In this document: one piece after another, positions 26,125 to 34,237 of the stretch
Position numbering within the stretch: position 1 is the first letter of the stretch
How the letters are laid out: each line of letters begins with the position of its first letter
Assembly (NCBI RefSeq): GCF_006346395.1
Contig: NZ_VDMS01000005.1
Location: forward strand, 124,001 to 188,000
From: Nocardioides plantarum
Lineage (GTDB): Bacteria; Actinomycetota; Actinomycetes; Propionibacteriales; Nocardioidaceae
DNA length: 64,000 nucleotides
Reading direction: 5' to 3'
The notes under the pieces: model-generated
The model's input: only the letters and a program-made list of their open reading frames with translations
The model's database searches: none
What the model was told of the DNA's origin: nothing
Made by a program: the position numbers and the translations under genes

Positions 26125-27511
26125 CGGTGCCGACGGCGTCGAGCTTGGCCGCCCGCGAGTGCACGTGGGGGACAAGGGCAGTGATGGCGAGGCCGACGAA
26201 CGCGGCGACCGCGCCGATGGCGAAGCACAGCTCGAACCCGCCGCGCCCGGTCGACCCGGCGAGGACGGTCGCCATCACGGCGGCGGCGACGGTGGTGCCG
26301 ATGGAGCGCGACAGTGCGTTGACGCCGAGCGCCGACCCGGCCTCGCGGGGCGGGGTCGAGGTCATGATCAGGGCCGGCATGGCGGCGTACCCGATGCCCA
26401 CGCCCGAGCTGATGACGATCGAGGCGACGAGCAGCTGCCACGGGGCGTCCATGAGGAAGGTCGCGACCAGGTAGCCGACGCCGAGGACCGCGGCGCCGGT
26501 CATCAGGGTGATCCGCGGACCGACGTTGGTCATCATCCGGCTCGAGACCGGCGCGAAGACCAGCATCATCAGGCCACCGGGCGCCATCCACAGACCGGCC
26601 TCGAGGATGGTCTGGCCGAGCCCGAAGCCCGTCGCGGTGGGCAGCTGCAGCAGCTGCGGGACGACGATCGCCTGCGCCATCATGCCGAAGCCGATGGCCA
26701 CGGCGGCGAGGTTGGTGAGCAGCACGGGGCGGCGCGCGGTGGCGCGCAGGTCGACGAGCGGCTCGTCCTGCGCGAGCTCGAAGACGGCCCACACGACCAG
26801 GACGACCAGGCCGACGCCGATGGACCCGACGGTGCGGGCGTCGAGCCAGCCCCACTCGCGCCCCTTGGAGGCGCCGAGCAGCACGCCGACGAGACCGACG
26901 GCGAGGCCGACGGCGCCGACCAGGTCGATCCGCCCGCCCTGTGCGTCGTGGACCCGGGGTACGAGGGTGACCAGCCCGACCAGCAGCAGGACCGCGAACC
27001 CGGCCGCCATCCAGAACAGGGCGTGGAAGTCGAACGTCTGCACCACCCAGGCCGCCAGGGGCAGGCCGATCGCGCCGCCGACGCCGAGCGTGGCGCTCAT
27101 CGCGGCGATGCCGGTGTTGGCCATGTCGGGCGGGACCACCTCGCGGATCAGCGCGATCGCGACCGGGATGAACCCCATCGCGAGACCCTGCATGGCCCGG
27201 CCGACCAGCATCGGGGCCAGGGTGCTCGACAGGGCGCACACGACGGAGCCGGCCGCGAGCATCGCCGCGCTCGCGATCAGCATCCTCGGCTTGCCGAACA
27301 GGTCGCCCAGCTTGCCGCTGATCGGCATCGTGACGGCGGCAGCCAGCAGCGTGATCGTGACGACCCAGCCGGCGTTGGCGGGGGAGGTGTGCAGCAGCCC
27401 GGGCAGGTCGCCCTGGATCGGGATGACCAGGGTCTGCGTGAGCGAGGCGCTGAGCCCGCCGAAGCAGAGGGTCGCCACGGTGAGCAACGCCCGGGAGTGT
27501 CCTGTGTTCAC
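26111..27511 (-). CDS. MFS multidrug-type transporter (DHA2)
   Basis: This 466-residue transporter has about 14 membrane segments. Motif A is GKLGDLFGKPRMLIAS; motif B is GRAMQGLAMGFIPVAIALIRE; the motif C-like TM5 is SATLGVGGAIGLPLAAW. Start choice: GTG 27511 follows TACCGT by seven bases, so it is a good leaderless start. ATG 27529, six codons upstream, is the alternative but would lie upstream of the predicted transcript start. The gene is divergent from a MarR regulator, with a TGTGTAC-G-GTACACA palindrome between them, so it is probably a MarR-controlled exporter. Confidence 0.85.
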   Translation of the reverse strand: MNTGHSRALLTVATLCFGGLSASLTQTLVIPIQGDLPGLLHTSPANAGWVVTITLLAAAVTMPISGKLGDLFGKPRMLIASAAMLAAGSVVCALSSTLAPMLVGRAMQGLAMGFIPVAIALIREVVPPDMANTGIAAMSATLGVGGAIGLPLAAWVVQTFDFHALFWMAAGFAVLLLVGLVTLVPRVHDAQGGRIDLVGAVGLAVGLVGVLLGASKGREWGWLDARTVGSIGVGLVVLVVWAVFELAQDEPLVDLRATARRPVLLTNLAAVAIGFGMMAQAIVVPQLLQLPTATGFGLGQTILEAGLWMAPGGLMMLVFAPVSSRMMTNVGPRITLMTGAAVLGVGYLVATFLMDAPWQLLVASIVISSGVGIGYAAMPALIMTSTPPREAGSALGVNALSRSIGTTVAAAVMATVLAGSTGRGGFELCFAIGAVAAFVGLAITALVPHVHSRAAKLDAVGTVTAA

Positions 27512-27513
27512 CG

Positions 27514-27528
27514 TGTGTACGGTACACA
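27514..27528. promoter_or_regulatory. MarR-type operator over divergent -10 boxes
   Basis: TGTGTAC-G-GTACACA is a perfect 15-bp inverted repeat with a one-base centre. It contains TACGGT (27518-27523) reading right and TACCGT (27524-27519) reading left, so one bound dimer could shut both the MFS and the marR promoters. Confidence 0.65.
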
Positions 27529-27552
27529 TCGCGTCCGGGTCTGGAAGAATCG

Positions 27553-28020
27553 GTGACCGTGACCACACCCGGGACCGACGTGCCGGCCGACCTCGCCCAG
27601 GTCACCGCCCTCGGCGACCAGCTGCTGCGCCTGCAGCGCCGTCGCCGCCACGTCTACGCCGACGTCGTGCTCGAGAACTCCGCCTTCCGCCTCCTCTGGG
27701 TCCTCGACGACGGGGAGCCTCGCACCCTGCGCCAGCTCGCCGCCGACCTCGACCTCGAGCAGTCGACGGTCAACCGCCAGGTCAACGCGGCGATCGCGGC
27801 CGGCTGGCTGGAGCGGTACGACGTCCCGGGGAGCGCCAGCAGGCTGGTCCGGCCGTCGGCCGCCGGCCGCGAGGCCTATCGCCACGACGGGTTGATCCGG
27901 GCCGGCACGATCCGAGCCGCCCTCGACGAGCTCGGCCACGAGCACGCGGCCTCGGTCATCGACGGCCTGCGCTCGCTCAACGACGCGTGGGACGCCGTGC
28001 TGGAGCGAGAGCTGCCCTGA
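27553..28020 (+). CDS. MarR-family regulator
   Basis: This 155-residue winged-helix protein has its central HTH in RTLRQLAADLDLEQSTVNRQVNAAIAAG (about residues 57-85) and a wing in YDVPGSASRLVRPSAAGREA. N- and C-terminal helices would form the dimer interface. GTG 27553 is preceded by GGAAGAA at a workable distance; GTG 27559 is an alternative. It is divergent from the MFS transporter across a shared palindrome, the classic arrangement for a substrate-sensing repressor of an efflux pump. Confidence 0.85.
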   Translation: MTVTTPGTDVPADLAQVTALGDQLLRLQRRRRHVYADVVLENSAFRLLWVLDDGEPRTLRQLAADLDLEQSTVNRQVNAAIAAGWLERYDVPGSASRLVRPSAAGREAYRHDGLIRAGTIRAALDELGHEHAASVIDGLRSLNDAWDAVLERELP

Positions 28021-28058
28021 CGCCACCCTCGCGCGAGCTCGGGTCGACCCGGCGTCCC

Positions 28059-28823
28059 TCAGCCGCGGGCGCGCCCGATCACCGACGTCGCGTCGAGGTC
28101 GGGGTCCTCGGCGACGGCGGGCTCGAGACCCGCGGCGGCCATCATCGCGGTGGCCGCCTCGACCTGCATGGGGGCGACCTCGATGGCGAGCAGCCCGCCG
28201 GGAGCCAGCCACGTCGTCGCCCCGGCCGCGACGAGGCGGTGCAGGTCGAGGCCGTCGCTGCCGCCGTCGAGCGAGACCCGGTGCTCGTGGTCGCGGGCCT
28301 CACGCGGCATCAGGTCGAGCTCGCCGCTGGGTACGTAGGGCGCGTTGACCATCAGCACGTCGATGCGCCCGCGCAGGTCGGTCGGCAGGGCGTCGTACAG
28401 GTCGCCCTCGTGGACCCGTCCGGGCGGCAGGTCGGCGAGGTTGGTGCGCGCGCACGCCACCGCGGCCGGGTCGAGGTCGGCGGCGTGGCCCTCGACGTCG
28501 CGGCGACGTACGACGAGCGCGGCCAGCAGCGCCCCGCTCCCGCAGCACAGGTCGACGACGACGCCGTCGGGCGGGGTGAGCTGCTCGGCGAGCTCGACCA
28601 GGAGCAGGGTGCGCTGACGCGGCACGAACACGCCGTCGGCGACGACCACCCGCAGCCCGTCGAACCCGGCCCAGCCCAGCAGGTGCTCGAGCGGACGGCC
28701 CGCGACGCGCGCCGCCACGAGCCGCTCGAGGTCGGCCTCGTCGGTCGCGGTCTCGAGCAGGAGCGCGGCCTCGTCCTCGGCGTACACGCAGCCGGCGGCG
28801 CGCAGGCGCTCGACGAGGTCCAT
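28059..28823 (-). CDS. putative protein N5-glutamine methyltransferase (PrmC/HemK-like)
   Basis: This 254-residue SAM-dependent methyltransferase has an N-terminal helical domain (about 1-75) as in PrmC, then VVVDLCCGSGALLAAL for SAM. The catalytic motif IV reads VNAPYVP; true release-factor PrmC has NPPY, so this is the actinobacterial paralogue group usually called putative glutamine methyltransferase. Its target may not be release factors. ATG 28823 is preceded by TAGGGT ending seven bases upstream, which fits a leaderless message. It is divergent from the KstR-boxed operon. Confidence 0.83.
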   Translation of the reverse strand: MDLVERLRAAGCVYAEDEAALLLETATDEADLERLVAARVAGRPLEHLLGWAGFDGLRVVVADGVFVPRQRTLLLVELAEQLTPPDGVVVDLCCGSGALLAALVVRRRDVEGHAADLDPAAVACARTNLADLPPGRVHEGDLYDALPTDLRGRIDVLMVNAPYVPSGELDLMPREARDHEHRVSLDGGSDGLDLHRLVAAGATTWLAPGGLLAIEVAPMQVEAATAMMAAAGLEPAVAEDPDLDATSVIGRARG

Positions 28824-28891
28824 GACGCCCACCCTAGGCAAAGGACGCGTGCCGAGTTGAGCATTCATGCCGCGGCTTGCTAGCGCCAAAC

Positions 28892-28916
28892 TAGAACCTG
28901 TTCTACTGTGCGACCC
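28892..28916 (+). promoter_or_regulatory. KstR-type operator overlapping a leaderless promoter
   Basis: TAGAACCTGTTCTA (28892-28905) is a perfect palindrome apart from its two-base centre. It fits exactly the published mycobacterial KstR consensus TNNAACNNGTTNNA. The -10 TACTGT (28904-28909) begins inside the right half-site and ends seven bases before ATG 28917. A repressor bound here would exclude RNA polymerase. Confidence 0.7.
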
Positions 28917-30041
28917 ATGTCACAGGTCGTCCCCGAGAAGCCCCTGCGCGTCGTCGTCTGGTCCACCGGCACCATCGGTCGGCACGCGATCGCCGGCATC
29001 GACGCCCACCCCGACCTCGAGCTGGTGGGGGTGTGGGTCAGCAATCCCGACAAGCACGGCAAGGACGCCGGGGTGCTGGCCGACCTGGGGCGTGACCTCG
29101 GCATCGTGGCCACGACCGACCGCGACGAGCTGATCGCGCTCGCGCCCGACGCGATCGTGCACACCGCGATGGCCGACGACCGGGTCTTCGAGTGCATCGA
29201 GGACCTGATCTCGTTCGTCGAGGCCGGCATCAACGTCACCTCGAGCGGGCCGGTGCTGCTGCAGTGGCCCGAGGAGATCCTGCCGCCGGAGTTCATCGAG
29301 CGTATCGAGGACGCCTGTGCCCGGGGCAACGCCAGCATGCACATCAACGGCATCGACCCCGGCTTCGCCAACGACGTCCTGCCGCTGGTGATGACGAGCC
29401 TGAGCCAGCGCATCGACGAGGTGCGGGTGATGGAGATCTGCAACTACGCGACCTACTACCAACCCGTCGTGATGGGTGACCTGTTCGGCTTCGGTAGGCC
29501 GATGGAGGAGGTCGGCATGCTGTGGCACCCGGGCATCCTCACCATGGCCTGGGGCAGCGTCGTACGCCAGATCGCGGCCGGCCTCGACATCGTCCTCGAC
29601 GAGCCGCTGACCGAGGAGGTCGACCGGCGCCCGGCCGAGCGCGACACGCCCTCGGTCTCCGGCGACATCGCCGCCGGCACCATGGGAGCGGTCCGCTTCC
29701 AGCTGACCGGCAAGGTCGACGGCATCCCTCGCGTCGTCCTCGAGCACGTCACCCGCACCGACGACGACTCGCAGCCCGAGTGGGAGACCCCGCCCGCCGG
29801 GTCCGACGCGTGCTACCGGATCAAGATCACCGGCGAGCCGATGATGAACGTCGACTTCACCCACCACGGCGAGCACGGCGACCACAACGTCAGCGGCATG
29901 ATCACCACCGCCCAGCGCATCGTCAACGCGCTCCCGGCCGTCGTGGCCGCCGCGCCGGGCATCGTGCGGGCCATCGACCTGCCGCTGGTCACCGGGCGCG
30001 GACTGGTCTCGACCGGCTCGACCACCGAGGCTCGAGCGTGA
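28917..30041 (+). CDS. NAD(P)H-dependent amine/2,4-diaminopentanoate dehydrogenase-like protein
   Basis: This 374-residue Rossmann oxidoreductase has the NAD(P) motif near the N-terminus (VVVWSTGTIGRHAIAGI) and DapB-like strands (LELVGVWVSNPDKHGKDAG; PDAIVHTAMADDR; GINVTSSGPVLLQWP). The C-terminal half resembles the DAP-dehydrogenase-like domain of 2,4-diaminopentanoate dehydrogenase. The physiological substrate is unknown; many actinobacterial paralogues occur in lipid or steroid catabolic clusters. ATG 28917 is favoured by promoter spacing. The last residues (TGSTTEARA) are encoded by a dispersed repeat. The next gene starts inside its stop (GTGA). Confidence 0.75.
   Translation: MSQVVPEKPLRVVVWSTGTIGRHAIAGIDAHPDLELVGVWVSNPDKHGKDAGVLADLGRDLGIVATTDRDELIALAPDAIVHTAMADDRVFECIEDLISFVEAGINVTSSGPVLLQWPEEILPPEFIERIEDACARGNASMHINGIDPGFANDVLPLVMTSLSQRIDEVRVMEICNYATYYQPVVMGDLFGFGRPMEEVGMLWHPGILTMAWGSVVRQIAAGLDIVLDEPLTEEVDRRPAERDTPSVSGDIAAGTMGAVRFQLTGKVDGIPRVVLEHVTRTDDDSQPEWETPPAGSDACYRIKITGEPMMNVDFTHHGEHGDHNVSGMITTAQRIVNALPAVVAAAPGIVRAIDLPLVTGRGLVSTGSTTEARA
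30004..30036. repeat. dispersed repeat at the 3' end of a gene
   Basis: Bases reading TGGTCTCGACCGGCTCGACC and then ACCGAGGCTCGAG belong to the GGTCTCGAG/CTCGACC family. They are translated as the C-terminal tail of the upstream oxidoreductase. Confidence 0.6.
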
Positions 30042-30862
30042 GCATCCTGGACCGCTTCACGCTCACCGACCACGTCGCGATCGTCACCGGGGCGGGCCGC
30101 GGCCTCGGAGCCAGTACGGCGCTCGCGCTGGCCCAGGCCGGTGCCGACGTCCTGATCGCGGCCCGCAGTGCCGACCAGCTCGAGGTCGTCGCCGAGCAGG
30201 TGCGCGCGACCGGCCGCCGGTGCGTCGTGGTGGCCGCCGACCTCAGCGACCTCGACGCGGTCGCCGGGCTCGCGCAGACGGCGTACGACGAGCTCGGCCG
30301 GCTCGACACCGTGGTCAACAACGTGGGCGGCACCGGCCCACGGGACTTCCTCGGCACGAGCGCGGGCTACCTCGAGCGGGCGTTCTCGTTCAACGTCACG
30401 ACGGCCCACGTGCTCACCAGGGCCGCCGTCCCGCTGATGCTGAGGGACGACCCTTCGACAGGCTCACGGCAAGCTGCCCAGAAGTCCGTCACGACCATCA
30501 GCTCGATGATGGGCCGCACCGCCGACCGCGGCTTCGTCGCCTACGGCACCGCCAAGGCCGCGCTCGCGCACTGGACGAAGATGGCTGCGCAGGACCTGTC
30601 GCCGCGGATCCGCGTCAACGGCATCTACGTCGGCTCGATCATGACCAGCGCGCTCGAGATGGTCGCCGGCGACCCGGGCCTGATGGGGCAGCTGGAGGGC
30701 AAGACCCCGCTCGGCCGGGTCGGCGAGCCCGAGGACATCGCGGCCGGTGTGCTCTACCTGTCGTCGAGGGCCGGCCAGTACGTCACGGGCAAGCTGCTCG
30801 AGATCGACGGCGGCATCCAGCAGCCCACCCTCGACCTCGGCTTCCCCGACGTCGGCGCGTAG
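30038..30862 (+). CDS. short-chain dehydrogenase/reductase
   Basis: This 274-residue classical SDR has the cofactor motif TGAGRGLGASTALAL, NNVGGTGPRD for the NNAG loop, catalytic Ser in TTISSMMG, Tyr/Lys in YGTAKAALAHW, and a C-terminal YVTGKLLEIDGG. Residues about 137-148 (DDPSTGSRQAAQ), just before the catalytic Ser strand, are encoded by a repeat-like insertion and are extra relative to the usual SDR length at that place. GTG 30038 overlaps the upstream stop. The operon with the amine-dehydrogenase-like and MBL genes under a KstR-type operator suggests catabolism of a lipid or steroid-like compound; the substrate is unknown. Confidence 0.85.
   Translation: MSILDRFTLTDHVAIVTGAGRGLGASTALALAQAGADVLIAARSADQLEVVAEQVRATGRRCVVVAADLSDLDAVAGLAQTAYDELGRLDTVVNNVGGTGPRDFLGTSAGYLERAFSFNVTTAHVLTRAAVPLMLRDDPSTGSRQAAQKSVTTISSMMGRTADRGFVAYGTAKAALAHWTKMAAQDLSPRIRVNGIYVGSIMTSALEMVAGDPGLMGQLEGKTPLGRVGEPEDIAAGVLYLSSRAGQYVTGKLLEIDGGIQQPTLDLGFPDVGA
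30451..30474. repeat. repeat-like insertion in the SDR gene
   Basis: CCCTTCGACAGGCTCACGGC, then AAGC, resembles the CCTTCGACAGGCTCAGGG repeats I know from actinobacterial genomes. It is in frame and keeps the gene open. Confidence 0.45.
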
Positions 30863-30872
30863 GTTGCCGCGG

Positions 30873-31958
30873 GTGGCCGACCCCAGCAGAGACCCAGGCA
30901 TCTCGACCGCCCACGCCGTCTCACCCGACTCCGGCGAGCACTGGACCGCCGAGGGTGCCTGGGAGGTGGCGCCCGGCATCCACCGGATCCCGCTGCCCCT
31001 GCCGATGGACGGCCTGCGGGCGATCAACGTCTACACGATCCAGACCGACGACGGTCTCACCCTGATCGACGGCGGCTGGCACATCCCGGTGGCTCGCGAG
31101 CTGCTCGACGCCAGCCTGCGCTCGATCGGCTCGGGCTTCGGCGACATCACGCGGTTCCTGGTGACGCACGTGCACCGCGACCACTTCACCATGGCGACGG
31201 TCCTGGGCCACGAGCTCGGGGTCGACGTCGCGCTGGGCCTCGGCGAGAAGCCGGCGCTCGACCTGCTCAACAACCACGAGGCGCTCACGGAGAACCCGTT
31301 CCACGCGGTGCTCCGCTCCGCCGGGGCCGGCGTCATCGCCGAGGAGTGGGAACGCCTCGAGGACCCCGACGACGAGGAGATGGGCAACCTCTGGCGCCAC
31401 CCGACGTCGTGGCTCGACGGCGACCACGAGATCGCCGTCGGCACCCGCACCCTCGACGCCGTGCACACGCCCGGCCACACGCCCGGCCACTTCGTCTTCG
31501 CCGAGCGCGCGGAGGCCGTCCTCTTCGCCGGCGACCACGTGCTGCCCACGATCACCCCGTCCATCGGGTTCACCGTGCCGCCGACGCCGCAGCCGCTCGG
31601 TGACTTCATGGCCTCGCTGACCAAGGTCCGCGGTCTGCCCGACCTGCGGGTGCTGCCCGCCCACGGCCCGGTCGCGCCCTCGACCCACGCGCGCGTCGAC
31701 GAGCTGCTCGCCCACCACGAGACCCGGCTCGCCAACAGCCTCGCGCTGGTCGCGCCGGGCGGGTCGACGGCGTACGACGTGGCGCGCGGCCTCGGCTGGA
31801 CCCGTCACCTGCACGCCTTCGACGGCCTCGACTGGTTCAGCCGGGGGATGGCCGCGATGGAGACGAAGGCCCACCTCGACCTGCTGGCCGCGCGCGGACA
31901 GGTCAGCCGCGACGATCTGCCCGACGGCGTCGTCTACCGGGTCGTCGACCGCTCGTAG
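30873..31958 (+). CDS. MBL-fold metallo-hydrolase
   Basis: This 361-residue protein has the zinc motif THVHRDHFTMA near residue 95, then HTPGHTPGHFVF with further His ligands, and FAGDHVLPT with the bridging Asp. The C-terminal part carries LRVLPAHGPVA, a typical last ligand, and a winged-helix-like tail (STAYDVARGLGW). This build resembles the BLACT/LACTB2 type that includes thioesterases and lactonases. GTG 30873 starts ten bases after the SDR stop; TTG 30864 is an alternative. It is the third gene of the KstR-boxed operon; hydrolysis of a thioester or lactone intermediate is a reasonable guess. Confidence 0.82.
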   Translation: MADPSRDPGISTAHAVSPDSGEHWTAEGAWEVAPGIHRIPLPLPMDGLRAINVYTIQTDDGLTLIDGGWHIPVARELLDASLRSIGSGFGDITRFLVTHVHRDHFTMATVLGHELGVDVALGLGEKPALDLLNNHEALTENPFHAVLRSAGAGVIAEEWERLEDPDDEEMGNLWRHPTSWLDGDHEIAVGTRTLDAVHTPGHTPGHFVFAERAEAVLFAGDHVLPTITPSIGFTVPPTPQPLGDFMASLTKVRGLPDLRVLPAHGPVAPSTHARVDELLAHHETRLANSLALVAPGGSTAYDVARGLGWTRHLHAFDGLDWFSRGMAAMETKAHLDLLAARGQVSRDDLPDGVVYRVVDRS

Positions 31959-31968
31959 ACGCTCCTGG

Positions 31969-32403
31969 TCACTGCTTCCTCCGGCGCATCGGGAGGTGGG
32001 GGATGCCGTCCTCGAGGAACTCCGGGCCGGTGACCTCGAAGCCGAACGTCGCGTACCAGCCGGCCAGCGGGGCCTGGGCGTCGAGCATCACGTCACGTCC
32101 CTTGGCCACCGACAGGGCGGTGTGCATGACGATGTCGGCCAGGCCCTGACCGCGGGCCGTCCTGGCCAGCACGACGCGGCCGATCCGCCAGGTCCCGCCG
32201 TCGTCGAGGACGCGCGCGTAGCCGAGGAGGTCGTCCTCCTCGAGCAGGACGTGTCGTGTCCCGGGCTCGAGGTCGCGGTCGTCGAGGTCGGGGTAGGGGC
32301 AGTCCTGCTCGACGACGAACACGTCCTGCCGCAGCCGGGCCACGGCGTACACCTGGAGGGCCGTCAGGCGGTCGAACGGGACGGCCACGCAGCGGATGGT
32401 CAC
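31969..32403 (-). CDS. GNAT-family N-acetyltransferase (ElaA-like)
   Basis: This 144-residue GNAT protein begins IRCVAVPFDRLTALQVYAVA and continues LRQDVFVVEQDCPYPDLDDRD, the ElaA-type N-terminus. The acetyl-CoA motif A follows: IGRVVLARTARGQGLADIVM. The C-terminus WYATFGFEVTGPEFLEDGIP is also typical. GTG 32403 overlaps the stop of the esterase gene (GTGA), so both form one transcription unit. The acceptor is unknown. Confidence 0.85.
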   Translation of the reverse strand: MTIRCVAVPFDRLTALQVYAVARLRQDVFVVEQDCPYPDLDDRDLEPGTRHVLLEEDDLLGYARVLDDGGTWRIGRVVLARTARGQGLADIVMHTALSVAKGRDVMLDAQAPLAGWYATFGFEVTGPEFLEDGIPHLPMRRRKQ

Positions 32404-33308
32404 GTCAGGAACTCCTTCGTATGACGCCACGCGCGGCGGGCCTCGGGCAGGCCGGGCAACAGCGCGAAGACGTGGATCAGGTCGGGTGCCTCGAGGTAGG
32501 TCAGCGGCCACCTGGCGGCGGCGGCGCGGTCGGCGAGGAGGCGACAGCCGGGGACGAGCAGGTCGCGCGTGCCGCAGGTGACGAGCGTCGGCGGCAGGCC
32601 GGTCAGGTCGCCGAGCCCGGGGGAGACCTCGGGGCGCGCGAGGTCGGCGGCGTCGCCGGCCCACCACCCGGCGTACGCCGTGAGCTTGTCGAGGGACAGC
32701 CACGGGTCGATCGCGTCGAGGTCGCGGGTGTCGGGGGTGCTCGTGGTGAGGTCGACCCACGGCGAGTGCAGCACCACGTGGGTCGGCAGCCTCGCCCCGC
32801 GGTCGCGGAGGGTCTGGAGCAGCGCCAGCGCGAGCCCGCCGCCCGCCGAGTCACCGGCCAGGACGACGCGGTCCTGGCGCGCGGTGTGCTCGGCGAGGTC
32901 ATCGGCCAGGGCGTCGTGGCTGTCGCGCCAGGTGTGCTCGGGGGCGAGCGGGTAGAACGGCAGCACCACCTCGGCGTCGAGGACGCGGGCCAGCCGCGTC
33001 GCGTAGCGCACGTGCACCGCGTCGGTCGGCGCGACGTAGCCCCCGCCGTGCAGGTAGTAGACCGTGGTCCGCGGCCGCTGCCCCCGAGGGCGGATCGTGT
33101 GCACCGGGAACGGGACGCGCCGCTGGCCGACCTCGTAGCGCCGCTCGAACCCCGGGACCAACCCGGTCGGCAGCCGGCGGAACACGAAGTCGGGCCCCGC
33201 GTGCCGCGCCTCGACCCGCGCCCGCTCGGCCGCGGGGTCGTCCAGCCCGCTCGCCCCGCGCAGCCGCGGGACGGCGTACGCGTAGAACGCGTGGAGCAGG
33301 CTGGGCAC
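32400..33308 (-). CDS. alpha/beta hydrolase, HSL-family esterase
   Basis: This 302-residue esterase has the oxyanion-hole motif YYLHGGGYVAP, the nucleophile elbow LAGDSAGGGLAL, acid Asp in CGTRDLLVPG and His in APDLIHVFALLPG. These are the four hallmarks of the hormone-sensitive lipase group (family IV). The frame is open 33 codons further upstream, but that extension is encoded by a dispersed repeat; GTG 33308 with a purine-rich GGTGAGG upstream is preferred. It is cotranscribed with the GNAT gene. The substrate is probably a short acyl ester. Confidence 0.85.
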   Translation of the reverse strand: MPSLLHAFYAYAVPRLRGASGLDDPAAERARVEARHAGPDFVFRRLPTGLVPGFERRYEVGQRRVPFPVHTIRPRGQRPRTTVYYLHGGGYVAPTDAVHVRYATRLARVLDAEVVLPFYPLAPEHTWRDSHDALADDLAEHTARQDRVVLAGDSAGGGLALALLQTLRDRGARLPTHVVLHSPWVDLTTSTPDTRDLDAIDPWLSLDKLTAYAGWWAGDAADLARPEVSPGLGDLTGLPPTLVTCGTRDLLVPGCRLLADRAAAARWPLTYLEAPDLIHVFALLPGLPEARRAWRHTKEFLT

Positions 33309-33358
33309 GGCCTCACCCTGCCACGGGGGTACGACGGTCTCGACCACTTGTCTGGCGG

Positions 33359-33450
33359 GTGGTCTCGTGACGGTTGTCAGGGCAACCTCCTCGACCGGCG
33401 CGAGCACACGTTGGTCGAGGAAGGCGCGCTAGCGCCTGTCTCGAGACCAT
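33359..33450. repeat. two dispersed hairpin repeats in tandem
   Basis: Copy A (33359-33396) reads GTGGTCTCGTGACGGTTGTC..AACCTCCTCGACC. Copy B (33411-33450) reads TTGGTCGAGGAAGGCGCGCTAGCGCC and then TGTCTCGAGACCAT. The cores GGTTGTC-AGG-GCAACC and GGCGCGCTAGCGCC are self-complementary. Copy B overlaps the 3' end of the GIY-YIG gene. The short gap to the esterase start holds only repeat material. Confidence 0.8.
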
Positions 33451-33908
33451 CGGTCCGCAACGATCCGCGTGTACGGCGGCGGCGTCGCGTCAGTGTCGTG
33501 CGGCTCGAGTGGACGCAACGGCGACCAAGGATCGTGCGGGTCGTCGACGCGCTCGTGCGGGACGTCCCACGGCATCGGCTCGGGCTGCGGCGGGGGGCCG
33601 GTGGCCTCCGCGGCCTCGGTGTGGGTCGCAGCCCAGCACCGGCTGGCCAGCCTCGGCAGCAGGTCCTCACGCCCGTTGATCAGCGCCTGACGCTTGGCCC
33701 GCCCCCACCCCTGGACCCGCTTCTCGAAGTCGTAGGCCGCGCGCACGGACGAGAACTGGGCCGCCCAGACGAGCTCGACGGGGAGTCGGTGCCGCGTGTA
33801 CGCCGCCCCCTCACCGGCTCGATGCTGACCCACGCGTCGTTCGAGGTCGATGGTGCTGCCGACGTAGTAGGAGCCGTCACGGCATTCGAGGATGTAGGTC
33901 CAGGCCAC
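33429..33908 (-). CDS. GIY-YIG nuclease-domain protein
   Basis: This 159-residue protein has an N-terminal GIY-YIG domain: TYILECRDGSYYVGSTIDLERRVGQH carries the two Tyr, Gly and Arg of the active site, and later YDFEKRVQGWGRAKRQALI carries the catalytic Glu. This matches the small UPF0213/YhbQ type. The C-terminal 50 residues are Pro/Asp-rich and end in repeat-derived residues (ADRWSRDRR). GTG 33908 is chosen at the domain start because the open frame upstream is repeat DNA. It may act in repair or be a remnant of a mobile element; its role is unknown. Confidence 0.78.
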   Translation of the reverse strand: MAWTYILECRDGSYYVGSTIDLERRVGQHRAGEGAAYTRHRLPVELVWAAQFSSVRAAYDFEKRVQGWGRAKRQALINGREDLLPRLASRCWAATHTEAAEATGPPPQPEPMPWDVPHERVDDPHDPWSPLRPLEPHDTDATPPPYTRIVADRWSRDRR

Positions 33909-34005
33909 GGCCCGACCGTGCCCCCGCTCGTCAGTTCGCGCCAGTCCGACGCTCGGCGCCTGTGGACAGCCGTGTGGTCGGGCCGCGCTGACGTGGCGGG
34001 TGGAT

Positions 34006-34104
34006 GGTCTCGAGACGGTTGCTAGCGCAACCTCCTCGACCACCGTGTGCCGCCGTGCGCACGTCGGTCGAGGACGGCGTGCTGGCGCCTGTCTCGGGAC
34101 CACC
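34006..34104. repeat. two dispersed hairpin repeats
   Basis: Copy A (34006-34044) is GGTCTCGAGACGGTTGCTAG and on to CAACCTCCTCGACCACC. Copy B (34066-34104) is CGGTCGAGGACGGCGTGCTG and on to TGTCTCGGGACCACC. Copy A has the core GGTTGCTAGCGCAACC, a stem quite different in sequence from the GGCGC-type cores but equally paired. They lie between the GIY-YIG gene start and the TPP riboswitch, a 330-bp stretch without other genes. Confidence 0.82.
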
Positions 34105-34145
34105 CCGGTTGAGCGCCGAGCCCACCGCTACTGTGGCGAGCACAA

Positions 34146-34235
34146 GACAGGGGAGCACGACTAGCGCGTGCTGAGAGTGCGGACGAGCCGCAGACCCTCC
34201 GAACCTGCTCCGGTTAGCACCGGCGAAGGGAGTCC
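34146..34235 (+). promoter_or_regulatory. TPP riboswitch (THI element)
   Basis: The conserved elements are in order: GGGGAGC near the 5' end, CTGAGAG (34171-34177), the P3 hairpin GCGG-ACGA-GCCGC, ACCCTCCGAACCTG, and the P4/P5 arm CTCCGGTTAGCACCGGCGAAGGGAG. The terminal AAGGGAG lies six bases before ATG 34238, so it doubles as the ribosome-binding site. Ligand binding would hide it and block translation of the thiamine importer. Confidence 0.96.
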
Positions 34236-34237
34236 AG

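Noticed and set aside
33310..33407. N-terminal extension of the HSL esterase to 33407
   Set aside because: The extra codons are repeat DNA and a start with a better ribosome site exists at 33308.
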